Shown here: piece by piece, positions 17,620 to 25,580 of the stretch
How positions within the stretch are numbered: the first letter of the stretch is position 1
How the letters are laid out: each line of letters starts with the position of its first letter
From: Phycicoccus flavus
GTDB lineage: Bacteria > Actinomycetota > Actinomycetes > Actinomycetales > Dermatophilaceae
Assembly: GCF_004025965.2 (NCBI RefSeq)
Contig: NZ_SAYU02000002.1
Location: forward strand, 62,001-126,000
Reading direction: 5' to 3'
DNA: 64,000 nt
Notes under the pieces: generated by a model
Told to the model about the DNA's origin: nothing
The model's input: the letters and a program-made list of their open reading frames with translations, nothing else
Database searches by the model: none
Position numbers and translations under genes: made by a program

Positions 17620-17918
17620 TGGCGGGCACGGCGAGCGGTCAGCCCGCTCCGGACACCCCCGAGATCCCCGACGTGCCGGGACCGGACGTCCCGGCCGCGC
17701 CCGAGGCGCCGGACCCGGTGGACCCGCGCCCCGCGGACCCGACCGACCCGCAGCCCACCGACCCCGTCGAGCCGGGCACCGACCCGCTGGACCCGGACCC
17801 GCAGGAGCCGTGGCAGCCGCATGCGCCCGACGACCCCGCGCCGGTGGCGCCGAACCCCGAGCCCGGCACCGGCGACGACCCGCAGCCGCGTCGCGAGGTC
17901 GACCAGGTCGGGTCCTAG
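17619..17918 (+). CDS. Proline-rich acidic low-complexity protein
   Basis: 99 residues, about one third proline and rich in Asp, with degenerate DP repeats (PDVPGPDVPAAPEAPDPVD, DPTDPQPTDPVEP). No signal peptide, membrane helix or known domain. The start codon shares bases with the stop of the preceding small gene, which argues that it is translated. Likely intrinsically disordered; function unknown. Confidence 0.55.
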   Translation: MAGTASGQPAPDTPEIPDVPGPDVPAAPEAPDPVDPRPADPTDPQPTDPVEPGTDPLDPDPQEPWQPHAPDDPAPVAPNPEPGTGDDPQPRREVDQVGS

Positions 17919-17935
17919 CCCCGGCTCAGGACCCG
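17909..17935. terminator. Hairpin spanning the stop codons of convergent genes
   Basis: CGGGTCC (17909-17915) pairs with GGACCCG (17929-17935) across a 13-nt loop. The loop contains the TAG of the proline-rich gene and the stop of the carboxylase alpha gene. Only seven bases separate the two coding regions, so this is the only terminator candidate. Confidence 0.5.
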
Positions 17936-19725
17936 GCGGGCTCGCCGTCGCCCGCGGGGGCGTCGGTGATCTCGCAGATGACGGCGCCGTTGGTCACGGT
18001 GGCGCCGACCTCGGCGGTCAGGCCGCTCACGGTTCCCGCCTTGTGCGCGGTGATGGGCTGCTCCATCTTCATGGCCTCCAGGACGACGACGGTGTCGCCG
18101 GCGGCGACGCTCGCCCCGTCCTCGACGGCGACCTTGACGATCGTCCCCTGCATCGGCGCGGTGAGCGAGTCCCCGGACGTCGCGGCGCCGCCGCCACCCC
18201 GGCCGCTGCGCCGCGGCGCCTTCTTCGACGTCGTCGCGCCCCCGCCGCCGAGTGTCAGCCCGCCGGGGAGGGACACCGACAGACGCTTGCCGCCGACCTC
18301 GACGACGACCGTCTGCCGCTCCTGCGGCTCGCCGCCCTCGCCGGTCGGCCCGGCGTAGGGCTCGATGTCGTTGTCCATCTCGGTCTCGATCCACCGGGTG
18401 TGCACGGTGAACGCCTCGTCGGCGTCGGCCGGCGCGAACGCGGGGTCGGAGACGACCTTGCGGTGGAAGGGGATGACCGTCGGCATGCCCTCGACGACGA
18501 GCTCGGCCAGCGCCCGGCGGGAGCGTTCGAGCGCCTGCTGCCGGGTCCGGCCGGTGACGACCAGCTTGGCGATCATCGAGTCGAACGCGCCGGCGACGGT
18601 GTCGCCCTCGACGATGCCGGCGTCCCAGCGCACGCCCGGCCCCTGGGGGATCACCATGCGGGTCACCGTGCCCGGGGCGGGCAGGAAGCCCCGCCCGGCG
18701 TCCTCGCCGTTGATGCGGAACTCGATGGAGTGCGCGTGCGGCTGCGGGTCGTCGTAGTCCAGGGTGCCGCCGTCGGCGATCCGCAGCTGCTCGCGGACGA
18801 GGTCGATGCCGGTGACCTCCTCGGAGACGCAGTGCTCGACCTGGAGGCGGGTGTTGACCTCGAGGAAGGAGATGTGGCCGTCGACGCCGACGAGGAACTC
18901 GCAGGTCCCCGCCCCGACGTAGCCGGCCGCGCGGAGGATGGCCTTGGAGGCGCGCAGCAGCTCGGCGTGCTGCTCGTCGGTGAGGAAGGGCGCCGGCGCC
19001 TCCTCGACGAGCTTCTGGTTGCGCCGCTGCAGGGAGCAGTCGCGGGTCGAGACGACGACGACGTTGCCCTCGGCGTCGGCGAGGCACTGGGTCTCGACGT
19101 GCCGCGGGTGGTCCAGGAAGCGCTCGACGAAGCACTCGCCGCGGCCGAAGGCGGACACGGCCTCGCGGACCGCGGAGTCGAAGAGGTCGGGGATCTCCTC
19201 CATCGTGCGGGCCACCTTGAGGCCGCGGCCACCGCCGCCGTACGCGGCCTTGATGGCGACGGGCAGCCCGTGCTCCTCGGCGAAGGCGACGACCTCGTCG
19301 GCGCCGCCGACCGGGTCCGTCGTGCCGGGCACGAGCGGGGCGTCGGCGTCGAGGGCGATGTGGCGGGCCTTGACCTTGTCGCCGAGGCGGTCGATGGCCT
19401 CCGGGCCGGGGCCGATCCAGACGAGCCCGGCGTCGAGGACGGCCTGGGCGAAGTCGGCGTTCTCGGCGAGGAACCCGTAGCCGGGGTGCACGGCGTCGGC
19501 GCCGGAGGTCCTCGCGACCTCGACGATCGCGTCGATGACGAGGTAGGACTCGCCCGGGGTCGAGCCGCCGAGGGCGTAGGCCTCGTCCGCGACCTTCACG
19601 TGCAGCGCGTCCCGGTCGGGGTCGGCGTAGACGGCGACGGAGGTGACGCCGGCGTCCGCGCAGGCGCGGGCGATGCGCACGGCGATCTCGCCCCGGTTCG
19701 CGATGAGGACCTTGGTGATGGCCAT
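17926..19725 (-). CDS. Acyl-CoA carboxylase alpha subunit (biotin carboxylase + BCCP)
   Basis: A 599-residue cytoplasmic subunit. The biotin carboxylase domain comes first ([20 protein letters not shown]-grasp with [39 protein letters not shown]). A linker with a Gly/Ser/Lys-rich patch follows, then a biotinyl domain with EAMKM, the biotinylated Lys at about residue 553. It carboxylates biotin with ATP and bicarbonate for partner beta subunits; candidates here are the products at 43114-44742 and 26771-28327. It corresponds to AccA3 of mycobacteria. TAGAGT lies 8 nt before ATG 19725, suggesting a leaderless message. Confidence 0.95.
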   Translation of the reverse strand: MAITKVLIANRGEIAVRIARACADAGVTSVAVYADPDRDALHVKVADEAYALGGSTPGESYLVIDAIVEVARTSGADAVHPGYGFLAENADFAQAVLDAGLVWIGPGPEAIDRLGDKVKARHIALDADAPLVPGTTDPVGGADEVVAFAEEHGLPVAIKAAYGGGGRGLKVARTMEEIPDLFDSAVREAVSAFGRGECFVERFLDHPRHVETQCLADAEGNVVVVSTRDCSLQRRNQKLVEEAPAPFLTDEQHAELLRASKAILRAAGYVGAGTCEFLVGVDGHISFLEVNTRLQVEHCVSEEVTGIDLVREQLRIADGGTLDYDDPQPHAHSIEFRINGEDAGRGFLPAPGTVTRMVIPQGPGVRWDAGIVEGDTVAGAFDSMIAKLVVTGRTRQQALERSRRALAELVVEGMPTVIPFHRKVVSDPAFAPADADEAFTVHTRWIETEMDNDIEPYAGPTGEGGEPQERQTVVVEVGGKRLSVSLPGGLTLGGGGATTSKKAPRRSGRGGGGAATSGDSLTAPMQGTIVKVAVEDGASVAAGDTVVVLEAMKMEQPITAHKAGTVSGLTAEVGATVTNGAVICEITDAPAGDGEPAGS

Positions 19726-19785
19726 GGTCGTGGACTCTAGCGTCCGGCCCGGGCGCCGCCGGGGGTGTCGCCGGGGCGACGTCGG

Positions 19786-20271
19786 TCACGCCCCGAGCGA
19801 GGCGGCGAGGCGGCCGAGCAGCTCGGCCAGCGCCGCGCGGTCGGCCTCGGGGAGGGCGGCCAGCAGCCGCTGCTCGTTGGCGATGTGCGTCGTCATCGCC
19901 TCGTCGATGAGCGTCCGCCCGGCGGCGGAGAGGTGGACGGTGCGCGAGCGCCCGTCGCCCTCGGCCGCCCGCCGCTCGACGAGGCCGCGGGCCTCCAGCC
20001 GGTCCAGGCGCTTGCTCACCGCCCCGGTCGTCACCATCGTGCGCTCGGACAGCTCCCCCGGGGTGAGGACGTACGGGGCCCCCTGCCGGCGCAGGGTCGC
20101 GAGGACGTCGAACTCCCCCTCCCCGAGGCCGTAGCGCGCGTAGACGGCCGTGAGCTCGGGGGTCAGCGCGGCGGCGATCCGGTGGATGCGGCCGATGACG
20201 AGGACGGGGCTCGTGTCGAGGTCCGGGCGCTCGGTCCGCCACTGCTCGTGGACGTGGCTCACGTGATCCAT
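19786..20271 (-). CDS. MarR family regulator
   Basis: A 161-residue winged-helix regulator: GEFDVLATLRRQGAPYVLTPGELSERTMVTTGAVSKRLDRLEARGLVERR, wing EGDGRSRTVHLSAAG. ATG 20271 lies six bases after TATCGT (20283-20278). It is divergent from an EamA-family exporter with two similar palindromes between them. It probably represses both genes and is released by an exporter substrate. Confidence 0.9.
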   Translation of the reverse strand: MDHVSHVHEQWRTERPDLDTSPVLVIGRIHRIAAALTPELTAVYARYGLGEGEFDVLATLRRQGAPYVLTPGELSERTMVTTGAVSKRLDRLEARGLVERRAAEGDGRSRTVHLSAAGRTLIDEAMTTHIANEQRLLAALPEADRAALAELLGRLAASLGA

Positions 20272-20277
20272 GACTGG

Positions 20278-20320
20278 ACGATATCTTCCACGGAAGATAA
20301 TGTGCCTTCCGTGGAAGATA
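20278..20320. promoter_or_regulatory. Divergent promoters with two MarR operator palindromes
   Basis: A perfect 18-bp palindrome TATCTTCC-AC-GGAAGATA (20282-20299) and a second site with core TTCC-GT-GGAA (about 20305-20320). The first overlaps the outer edge of the MarR -10 (TATCGT, 20283-20278) and of the EamA -10 (TAATGT, 20298-20303); the second covers the EamA start. Binding would block both promoters. Confidence 0.7.
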
Positions 20321-21237
20321 CTTCGGCGACCGTCCGCACGGTCCTGCTCACCGCCGTGGCCCCCGTCGTCTGGGGGTCCACCTACGCCGTCACCCAGCTG
20401 GCCCTGCCGCCGGGGCGGCCGATGTTCTCCGCGGCGATGCGGATCCTGCCCGCCGGGCTGCTGCTGCTGCTGTGGCTGCGCCGCCTGCCGCGCGGCCGGT
20501 GGTGGGGGAGGGCGGCCGTCCTGGGGACGCTCAACCACGGCCTCTTCTTCGCGCTGCTCTACGTCGCGGCCTACCGGCTGCCGAGCGGGCTGGCCGCGAC
20601 CCTGACCGCGCTCTCGCCGCTCGTCGTCATGGGCGTCGCCCGCCTGGCCCTCGGCGAGCGGCAGCCGCGGGTCACCGTGCTCGCCTCGCTGGCCGGCGTC
20701 GCGGGGGTCGTGCTGCTCGTCCGGCAGGGCGGGCACGAGGGCGGGGTCGACCCCGTCGGGGTGGCCGCGGCCGTCGGCGCCGTCGTCTCCTCCGCCGTCG
20801 GGTTCGTCCTCGTCAAGCGGTGGACCCCGCGCGACGGCGTCCTCGTCACCACGTCGTGGCAGCTCGTCGCCGGGGGGCTGCTGCTCGTCCCGGTCGCGCT
20901 CGTCACCGAGGGCGCGCCACCGGTCCTCGACGGCGCCGGCGTGCTCGGGCTGCTCTACCTGGGGCTCGTCGGGTCCGTGCTCGGCTACGTCGTGTGGTTC
21001 CGCGGGCTCACCCGGATGGACGCCGGGGCGGTCGCCGTCGTCGGGCTCGTCAACCCGGTGGTGGGCACGGCGCTCGGGGTGGTGCTCCTCGGCGAGCCGT
21101 TCGGGTGGGGGCACCTCGCGGCGACCGGGGTCGTCCTCGGCGGCGTGCTCGCCGCGCAGGCCCCGGTCCGCCGGGCCGCCCGCCGGCTCCGGCCGCACCG
21201 CCGCGCCCCGCTCGTCCCGGTGTGCGCCCCTGAGTAG
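20311..21237 (+). CDS. EamA/DMT superfamily transporter
   Basis: A 308-residue inner-membrane protein with ten predicted helices in two EamA repeats. The first starts at PVVWGSTYAVTQLALPPGRPMFSAAMRILPAGLLLLL, the second at SSAVGFVLVKRWTPRDGVLVTTSWQLVAGGLLL. It likely exports a metabolite or drug. I prefer GTG 20311 because TAATGT (20298-20303) is seven bases upstream; GTG 20302 is in the same frame but lies within that -10. Probably repressed by the divergent MarR. Confidence 0.88.
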   Translation: MEDTSATVRTVLLTAVAPVVWGSTYAVTQLALPPGRPMFSAAMRILPAGLLLLLWLRRLPRGRWWGRAAVLGTLNHGLFFALLYVAAYRLPSGLAATLTALSPLVVMGVARLALGERQPRVTVLASLAGVAGVVLLVRQGGHEGGVDPVGVAAAVGAVVSSAVGFVLVKRWTPRDGVLVTTSWQLVAGGLLLVPVALVTEGAPPVLDGAGVLGLLYLGLVGSVLGYVVWFRGLTRMDAGAVAVVGLVNPVVGTALGVVLLGEPFGWGHLAATGVVLGGVLAAQAPVRRAARRLRPHRRAPLVPVCAPE

Positions 21238-21322
21238 CGGTGCTCAGGACGCGAGGGGGCCCGCGGCGTCACACTGGGCCGTGCCCGCCCCGGGCACCCC
21301 CTCTCGCCGTGAGGAGGCCGCG

Positions 21323-22591
21323 ATGTCCGCGCCACCGACGACCGCACCCTCGCCGGGGACCCCCGGCCCGGGCGGCCCGCCCCCCACCGTCCGCTCCGCC
21401 ACCCCGGCGCAGCTGTCCTGGCTCGAGGAGCAGCTGCGCGAGTGGCGCGCCGACGGCCTCGTCGACGACCGCACCCTGGAGCTCATCCGCGCCCGCTACG
21501 TCGCGCACCGCCGGGTCACCCTGAGCCGCATCGTCCTCACCCTCGGCGCCGCCTTCGTCGGGCTCGGGCTCATCTGGCTCGTCGCCGCCAACCTCGACGA
21601 GCTCTCGCCGCTCCTGCGGCTGGTCTTCGTCGCCGCCCTGTGGCTCGGGTTCGTCGTCGTCGCCGAGCTCCTCGCCGCCCGCCGCGAGCGGGTGGGCGAC
21701 GTCGCCTCGCCGGTGGTCGGCGCGGTCCGGCTGCTCGCCGCGGCCGGCTCGGGCGCCGTCCTCTTCCAGGCCGCGCAGAGCCTCCAGGTCCCCGCCTACG
21801 AGCCGGCGCTCGTCGGCCTCTGGGGGGCCGGGGTCCTCGTGTACGCCTACGCCGTCGTCGGGCTCGGCCCCGCCGTGGTCGGCATCCTCCTCGTGACCTT
21901 CTGGCTCGTCCAGCACGTCGTCGAGGCATCCGAGGCCCTGCTCGCGGTGACCCTGACCGTCGGCGCCGCCGCCGTCGCCGCCGTGGCCGTCGGGGTCCTG
22001 CACCACCGGCTGCCGGCGTCCCTGCGCGGCTGGCGCCCCCTCGGCGACCCGTGGCGCGAGGTGGGGGCCCTCGTCGCCCTCGGGGCCCTCTTCACGGCGG
22101 CCCTGCCCTACGGCGACGAGCGCGGCTCCGGCACCCTCCTCACCTGGGTCGTCCTCGCCGTCGCCGTCGTCCTCGCGGGCGCCGCCGGCGCCACGGGTGA
22201 CCGGCTCGACCGGGCCGAGGTCGGTCTCGCGGCGCTGGCCCTCGGCGTCACCGCGCTGCTCTCGCTCTGGCGCACCTCGGCCGACGTCACCGGCACCGCG
22301 GACCTCGCGGCCGGCGACTGGGCCCGGGCCGTCGTCGCCGTCCTGCTCTACCTGGCCGTGACCAGCGGCTACGCCGTGCTCGGCGGGCAGCGCGACTCGG
22401 GGCTGCTCACCTGGGTGGCGACCGCCGCGCTCGTCGTCTTCGTCACCGTCCAGGCCTTCGCCGTCTTCGCGCCGGTGCTCTCCGGGGCGGTCCTCTTCCT
22501 CGCGGTCGGGGTGGTCCTCATCGGCACCGGCGTCGCCGCCGACCGGGGCCGACGACGGCTGCTCGCGACGGCCGCGGAGGTGCGGTCGTGA
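21323..22591 (+). CDS. DUF2157 membrane protein
   Basis: A 422-residue protein. A Pro-rich N-terminus leads to a soluble helical segment (SWLEEQLREWRADGLVDDRTLELIRARYV) typical of DUF2157, then about eight to ten membrane helices. ATG 21323 follows a strong GAGGAGG; an in-frame GTG at 21281 with CACACT upstream is possible. The stop overlaps the next gene (GTGA). DUF2157 and GDYXXLXY proteins are commonly paired; function unknown. Confidence 0.83.
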   Translation: MSAPPTTAPSPGTPGPGGPPPTVRSATPAQLSWLEEQLREWRADGLVDDRTLELIRARYVAHRRVTLSRIVLTLGAAFVGLGLIWLVAANLDELSPLLRLVFVAALWLGFVVVAELLAARRERVGDVASPVVGAVRLLAAAGSGAVLFQAAQSLQVPAYEPALVGLWGAGVLVYAYAVVGLGPAVVGILLVTFWLVQHVVEASEALLAVTLTVGAAAVAAVAVGVLHHRLPASLRGWRPLGDPWREVGALVALGALFTAALPYGDERGSGTLLTWVVLAVAVVLAGAAGATGDRLDRAEVGLAALALGVTALLSLWRTSADVTGTADLAAGDWARAVVAVLLYLAVTSGYAVLGGQRDSGLLTWVATAALVVFVTVQAFAVFAPVLSGAVLFLAVGVVLIGTGVAADRGRRRLLATAAEVRS

Positions 22592-23088
22592 CCCCCCGTC
22601 GGCCGGTGCGCGTCGCCGCGGCGGTGCTCGTGCAGGCCGCGCTCGTCCTCGTCGCCGTCCAGGCGCCGCTCTCGGCCCGGCTCACCGGCGAGGAGGTGCG
22701 CCTGCGGGTGGAGCCGGTCGACCCCTACGACCCCTTCCGCGGGGCGTACGTCGACCTCGGCTACCCCGACCTGCCGGACCAGCCCGGGACCTCCTTCGAG
22801 GACGACCCCGACGTCGTCGACCCGGTGGAGCGCGGCGTCGCCTACGTGCCGCTCGTCCCGCGGGGCGAGGTCTGGGTGGGCGGGCCGGTGCAGCGCACCC
22901 GTCCGGCGGACGGGCCCTACCTCACCTGCGACGACTCCGACTGGCGGCTGCGCTGCGGCATCGAGAGCCTGTTCCTGCCGCAGGACGCCGCCGCCGGGGC
23001 GGAGCGCGAGCTGCGGCAGGGCGCGGTCGCCACGGTGCGGGTCGACGGTCGCGGGAACGCGGCCCTGCTCGGGATCGAGCCGGCCTGA
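22588..23088 (+). CDS. GDYXXLXY domain protein
   Basis: A 166-residue protein with one N-terminal membrane helix (VAAAVLVQAALVLVAVQAPL). An extracytoplasmic domain includes VRLRVEPVDPYDPFRGAYVDLGYPDL, matching the GDYXXLXY family pattern with R/A substitutions. It is translationally coupled to the DUF2157 gene by a GTGA overlap. Likely the extracellular partner of that membrane protein; no enzymatic motif. Confidence 0.82.
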   Translation: MTPRRPVRVAAAVLVQAALVLVAVQAPLSARLTGEEVRLRVEPVDPYDPFRGAYVDLGYPDLPDQPGTSFEDDPDVVDPVERGVAYVPLVPRGEVWVGGPVQRTRPADGPYLTCDDSDWRLRCGIESLFLPQDAAAGAERELRQGAVATVRVDGRGNAALLGIEPA

Positions 23089-23119
23089 GCCCGGACCGGC
23101 GCCGTGGCACGATGACCGG

Positions 23120-23980
23120 ATGGGTGAGGACGCGGTCGACCGGGCTGAGCGGGTGCTGGAGGAGGGCATCGAGCGGGACCTCGGGTCGTCGATGACGTAC
23201 GCCGACTACCTCGACCTCGACACGCTGCTCTCGGCGCAGCACCCGCGCAGCGACCCGCCGCAGCACGACGAGCTGCTCTTCATCGTCCAGCACCAGGTGT
23301 CCGAGCTGTGGCTCCTCCTGCTGCTCCACGAGCTGCGCTCGGCGCGACGGCTGCTCGCGGCCGACGAGCTCGCCCCGGCCCTGAAGCGGCTGGCCCGGGT
23401 CAAGCACGTGCAGCGCCAGCTCACCGAGATGTGGGACGTCCTCGCCACCCTCACCCCCAGCGAGTACGCCCGCATCCGGCCCTTCCTCGCGACGAGCTCG
23501 GGCTTCCAGAGCCACCAGTACCGGGCGGTCGAGTTCCTCCTCGGCAACAAGAACGCCGACATGCTGCGGGTCTTCGCCCACGACGACGCCGCCCGCGCCG
23601 ACCTCGAGACGCTGCTGCACGAGCCGAGCCTCTACGACGAGTTCCTCCGTCACCTCGCGCGCTCCGGCTACCCGGTGCCCGCCGAGGTGCTGGAGCGCGA
23701 CGTCACCCGGCCCTACCGGCTCGTGCCCGCCCTCGTCGACGTCGTCGCGGCCGTCTACGCCGACCCCGCCGCGCACTGGGGCGTCTACGAGACGTGCGAG
23801 GAGCTCGTCGACGTCGAGGACCAGTTCCAGCAGTGGCGCTTCCGCCACCTCCAGGTCGTCACCCGGACCATCGGCCACCGGGCCGGCACCGGCGGCTCCA
23901 GCGGGGTCGACTTCCTGCGCCGGGCCCTCGACCTCACCTTCTTCCCCGAGCTGTACGAGGTCCGCGCCCGGGTCGGCTGA
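23120..23980 (+). CDS. kynA: Tryptophan 2,3-dioxygenase
   Basis: A 286-residue heme enzyme, normal length for the bacterial family. It opens L-tryptophan to N-formylkynurenine with O2. Visible features are the catalytic base H58 in FIVQHQVSELW, the substrate-binding R120/SGFQSHQYRAVEFLLGNK region, and the heme-ligand segment WRFRHLQVVTRTIGHRAGTGGSSGVDFLRRAL. No kynurenine formamidase or kynureninase is adjacent; the next gene is a PfkB kinase 47 bases downstream. CACGAT six bases before the ATG may be a leaderless -10. Confidence 0.94.
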   Translation: MGEDAVDRAERVLEEGIERDLGSSMTYADYLDLDTLLSAQHPRSDPPQHDELLFIVQHQVSELWLLLLLHELRSARRLLAADELAPALKRLARVKHVQRQLTEMWDVLATLTPSEYARIRPFLATSSGFQSHQYRAVEFLLGNKNADMLRVFAHDDAARADLETLLHEPSLYDEFLRHLARSGYPVPAEVLERDVTRPYRLVPALVDVVAAVYADPAAHWGVYETCEELVDVEDQFQQWRFRHLQVVTRTIGHRAGTGGSSGVDFLRRALDLTFFPELYEVRARVG

Positions 23981-24027
23981 CCGGCCCGGGCCCCGCGGCC
24001 CGGGCGGCGTCACTAGGGTCGCGTGCC

Positions 24028-24966
24028 ATGAGCCCCCGGGTCATCCACACCGCGCAGGCGCTCGTCGACGCCGTCGTCGAGGTGCCCGCCCTGCCCCGCC
24101 GTGGCGGCAACGTCATGGCGACGTCGTACCGGCGCTACGCCGGCGGCGCCGTCACCGTCCTCCTCGCGGCCGCGCGCTCCGGGGCGGCGGCGGTGCACGC
24201 CGGGGCGGTCGGGACCGGCCCCAACGGCGACCTCGTCCGCGAGGTCCTCGCCGCCGACGGCGTGACCCTCAGCGCGCCGCCGGTGACGGAGGCCGACACC
24301 GGGGTGTGCGTCGTCCTCGTCGAGCCCGGGGCCGAGCGGACCTTCGTCACCACCCAGGGGGCCGAGCGGGCGGTGACGGCCGCCGGCTTCGCCACCAGCC
24401 GCCCCGAGCCGGGGGACCAGGTCTGCGTCAGCGGGTACTCGCTCGTCGGCGCCACCCGCGACCCGCTGCTGGAGTGGCTGGCCTCGCTCCCGGCCGGCGT
24501 GGGGGTCGTCCTGGACCCGGGCGCCACCTTCGCCGAGGTGCCGGACGAGGTCCGCGACGCCGTCCTGGCCCGCACGAGCGTGTGGACCGGGAACGCCGAG
24601 GAGTCGGCGGCGCTCGCCGGCGTGGACGGCGCCCCGGAGGCCGCGGCCGTTCTCGCCGGTCTGCTGCCCGACGGCGCGGTCGTGCTCGTGCGCGACGGCC
24701 CGCGCGGCTGCCTCGTGCGCGAGGACGGCCGGACGACGACGCTCCCCGGTCACCCGCGCCGTCCCGTCGACACCAACGGCGCGGGGGACACCCACACCGG
24801 GGTGCTCCTCGCCGGGCGGCTGGCCGGACTGTCCTGGGCCGACGCCGCGGTGCGGGCCAACGCGGCCGCGGCCATCACGGTGACGCGCCGGGGGCCGGAC
24901 ACCGCGCCCGGCTCGGCCGAGGTCGACGAGTTCCTCGCGGCGTTGGGCCCCCGTCCCGCCGGGTGA
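24028..24966 (+). CDS. PfkB family carbohydrate/nucleoside kinase
   Basis: A 312-residue ribokinase-fold kinase. The N-terminal RRGGNVMATSYRRYAGGAVTVLLAAARSG carries the first PfkB signature, and VDTNGAGDTHTGVLLAGRLAGLSWADA is the C-terminal signature with the catalytic Asp and anion hole. It phosphorylates a sugar or nucleoside with ATP; the substrate is unassigned. TAGGGT (24014-24019) is eight bases before ATG 24028. It may be co-transcribed with kynA but probably has its own promoter. Confidence 0.9.
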   Translation: MSPRVIHTAQALVDAVVEVPALPRRGGNVMATSYRRYAGGAVTVLLAAARSGAAAVHAGAVGTGPNGDLVREVLAADGVTLSAPPVTEADTGVCVVLVEPGAERTFVTTQGAERAVTAAGFATSRPEPGDQVCVSGYSLVGATRDPLLEWLASLPAGVGVVLDPGATFAEVPDEVRDAVLARTSVWTGNAEESAALAGVDGAPEAAAVLAGLLPDGAVVLVRDGPRGCLVREDGRTTTLPGHPRRPVDTNGAGDTHTGVLLAGRLAGLSWADAAVRANAAAAITVTRRGPDTAPGSAEVDEFLAALGPRPAG

Positions 24967-24975
24967 CGGGCGGGG

Positions 24976-25001
24976 CCACGGGGGCGCGGTCGCACCCGTG
25001 G
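24976..25001. terminator. Hairpin after the PfkB gene
   Basis: CCACGGG (24976-24982) pairs with CCCGTGG (24995-25001) over a 12-nt loop, between the PfkB stop (24966) and the stop of the MerR gene (25043). No T-tract. Confidence 0.45.
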
Positions 25002-25042
25002 GACGGGTGGGGCCCTCGTGCGAGGCGACCGCCCGGCGGTGG

Positions 25043-25477
25043 TCAGCCCAGGCGGGCGAGGTCCTCGCGGCACCGGCGCTCGAACCCCTCGAGCTCGGCG
25101 AGCGCGGCCTCGAGGTCGGCGCGACGCTGCTCGAGGTCGGCGCGCCGCGAGCCGATCTGACCGAGGACGTACTCCAGCTGGCTGCGCCGGCCGCGGGGCG
25201 CGTCGTAGAGGTCGATGATCGTGCGGACCTCCTCCAGCGGGAACCCCAGCCGCCGGCCGCGGAGGATGAGCCCGAGGCGGGTGCGGTCACGGCGGTGGTA
25301 GACGCGCGTCGTGCCGCGACGCTCGGGGGCGATGAGGCCGAGCTCCTCGTAGTGCCGCACGGTGCGGTGGGTGACGCCGAACTCGTCCGCGACCTCGGCG
25401 ATGGTCCACGTGCGCGGCGGCTCGTCGGCGGGGTCGGCGGCGGCGTCCGTCACGTCGGTCGCACCTCGGGCTGGCAT
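25043..25477 (-). CDS. MerR family regulator, LiuR-like
   Basis: A 144-residue regulator. The MerR DNA-binding domain is WTIAEVADEFGVTHRTVRHYEELGLIAPERRGTTRVYHRRDRTRLGLILRGRRLGFPLEEVRTIIDLYD, followed by a dimerisation coiled coil (RRADLEQRRADLEAALAELEGFERR). It has no cysteine metal site. Its position, divergent from an acyl-CoA dehydrogenase and a biotin-dependent carboxylase beta subunit, matches LiuR-type regulators of branched-chain amino acid and acyl-CoA catabolism. Confidence 0.87.
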   Translation of the reverse strand: MPARGATDVTDAAADPADEPPRTWTIAEVADEFGVTHRTVRHYEELGLIAPERRGTTRVYHRRDRTRLGLILRGRRLGFPLEEVRTIIDLYDAPRGRRSQLEYVLGQIGSRRADLEQRRADLEAALAELEGFERRCREDLARLG

Positions 25478-25495
25478 ACCGGCGAGTATTGCTTT

Positions 25496-25511
25496 ACGTT
25501 GACGTCAACGT
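25496..25511. promoter_or_regulatory. Perfect 16-bp palindrome, candidate LiuR operator
   Basis: ACGTTGAC-GTCAACGT, with flanking TTT and CAA, lies between the MerR gene and the acyl-CoA dehydrogenase. Reported LiuR sites are ACGT-containing palindromes of similar length, so this is the expected type of site. Confidence 0.65.
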
Positions 25512-25580
25512 CAAGAACGTGCAGCACGCCGGCCATCGCGACCCGGGGCCGGTGACCCCGACCCGTGAAGGGACCCCCAC

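Noticed and set aside
17639-17869. Gly/Ser-rich minus-strand frame opposite the proline-rich gene
   Set aside because: It is the complementary shadow of the Pro/Asp codons; the coupled plus-strand start is more credible.
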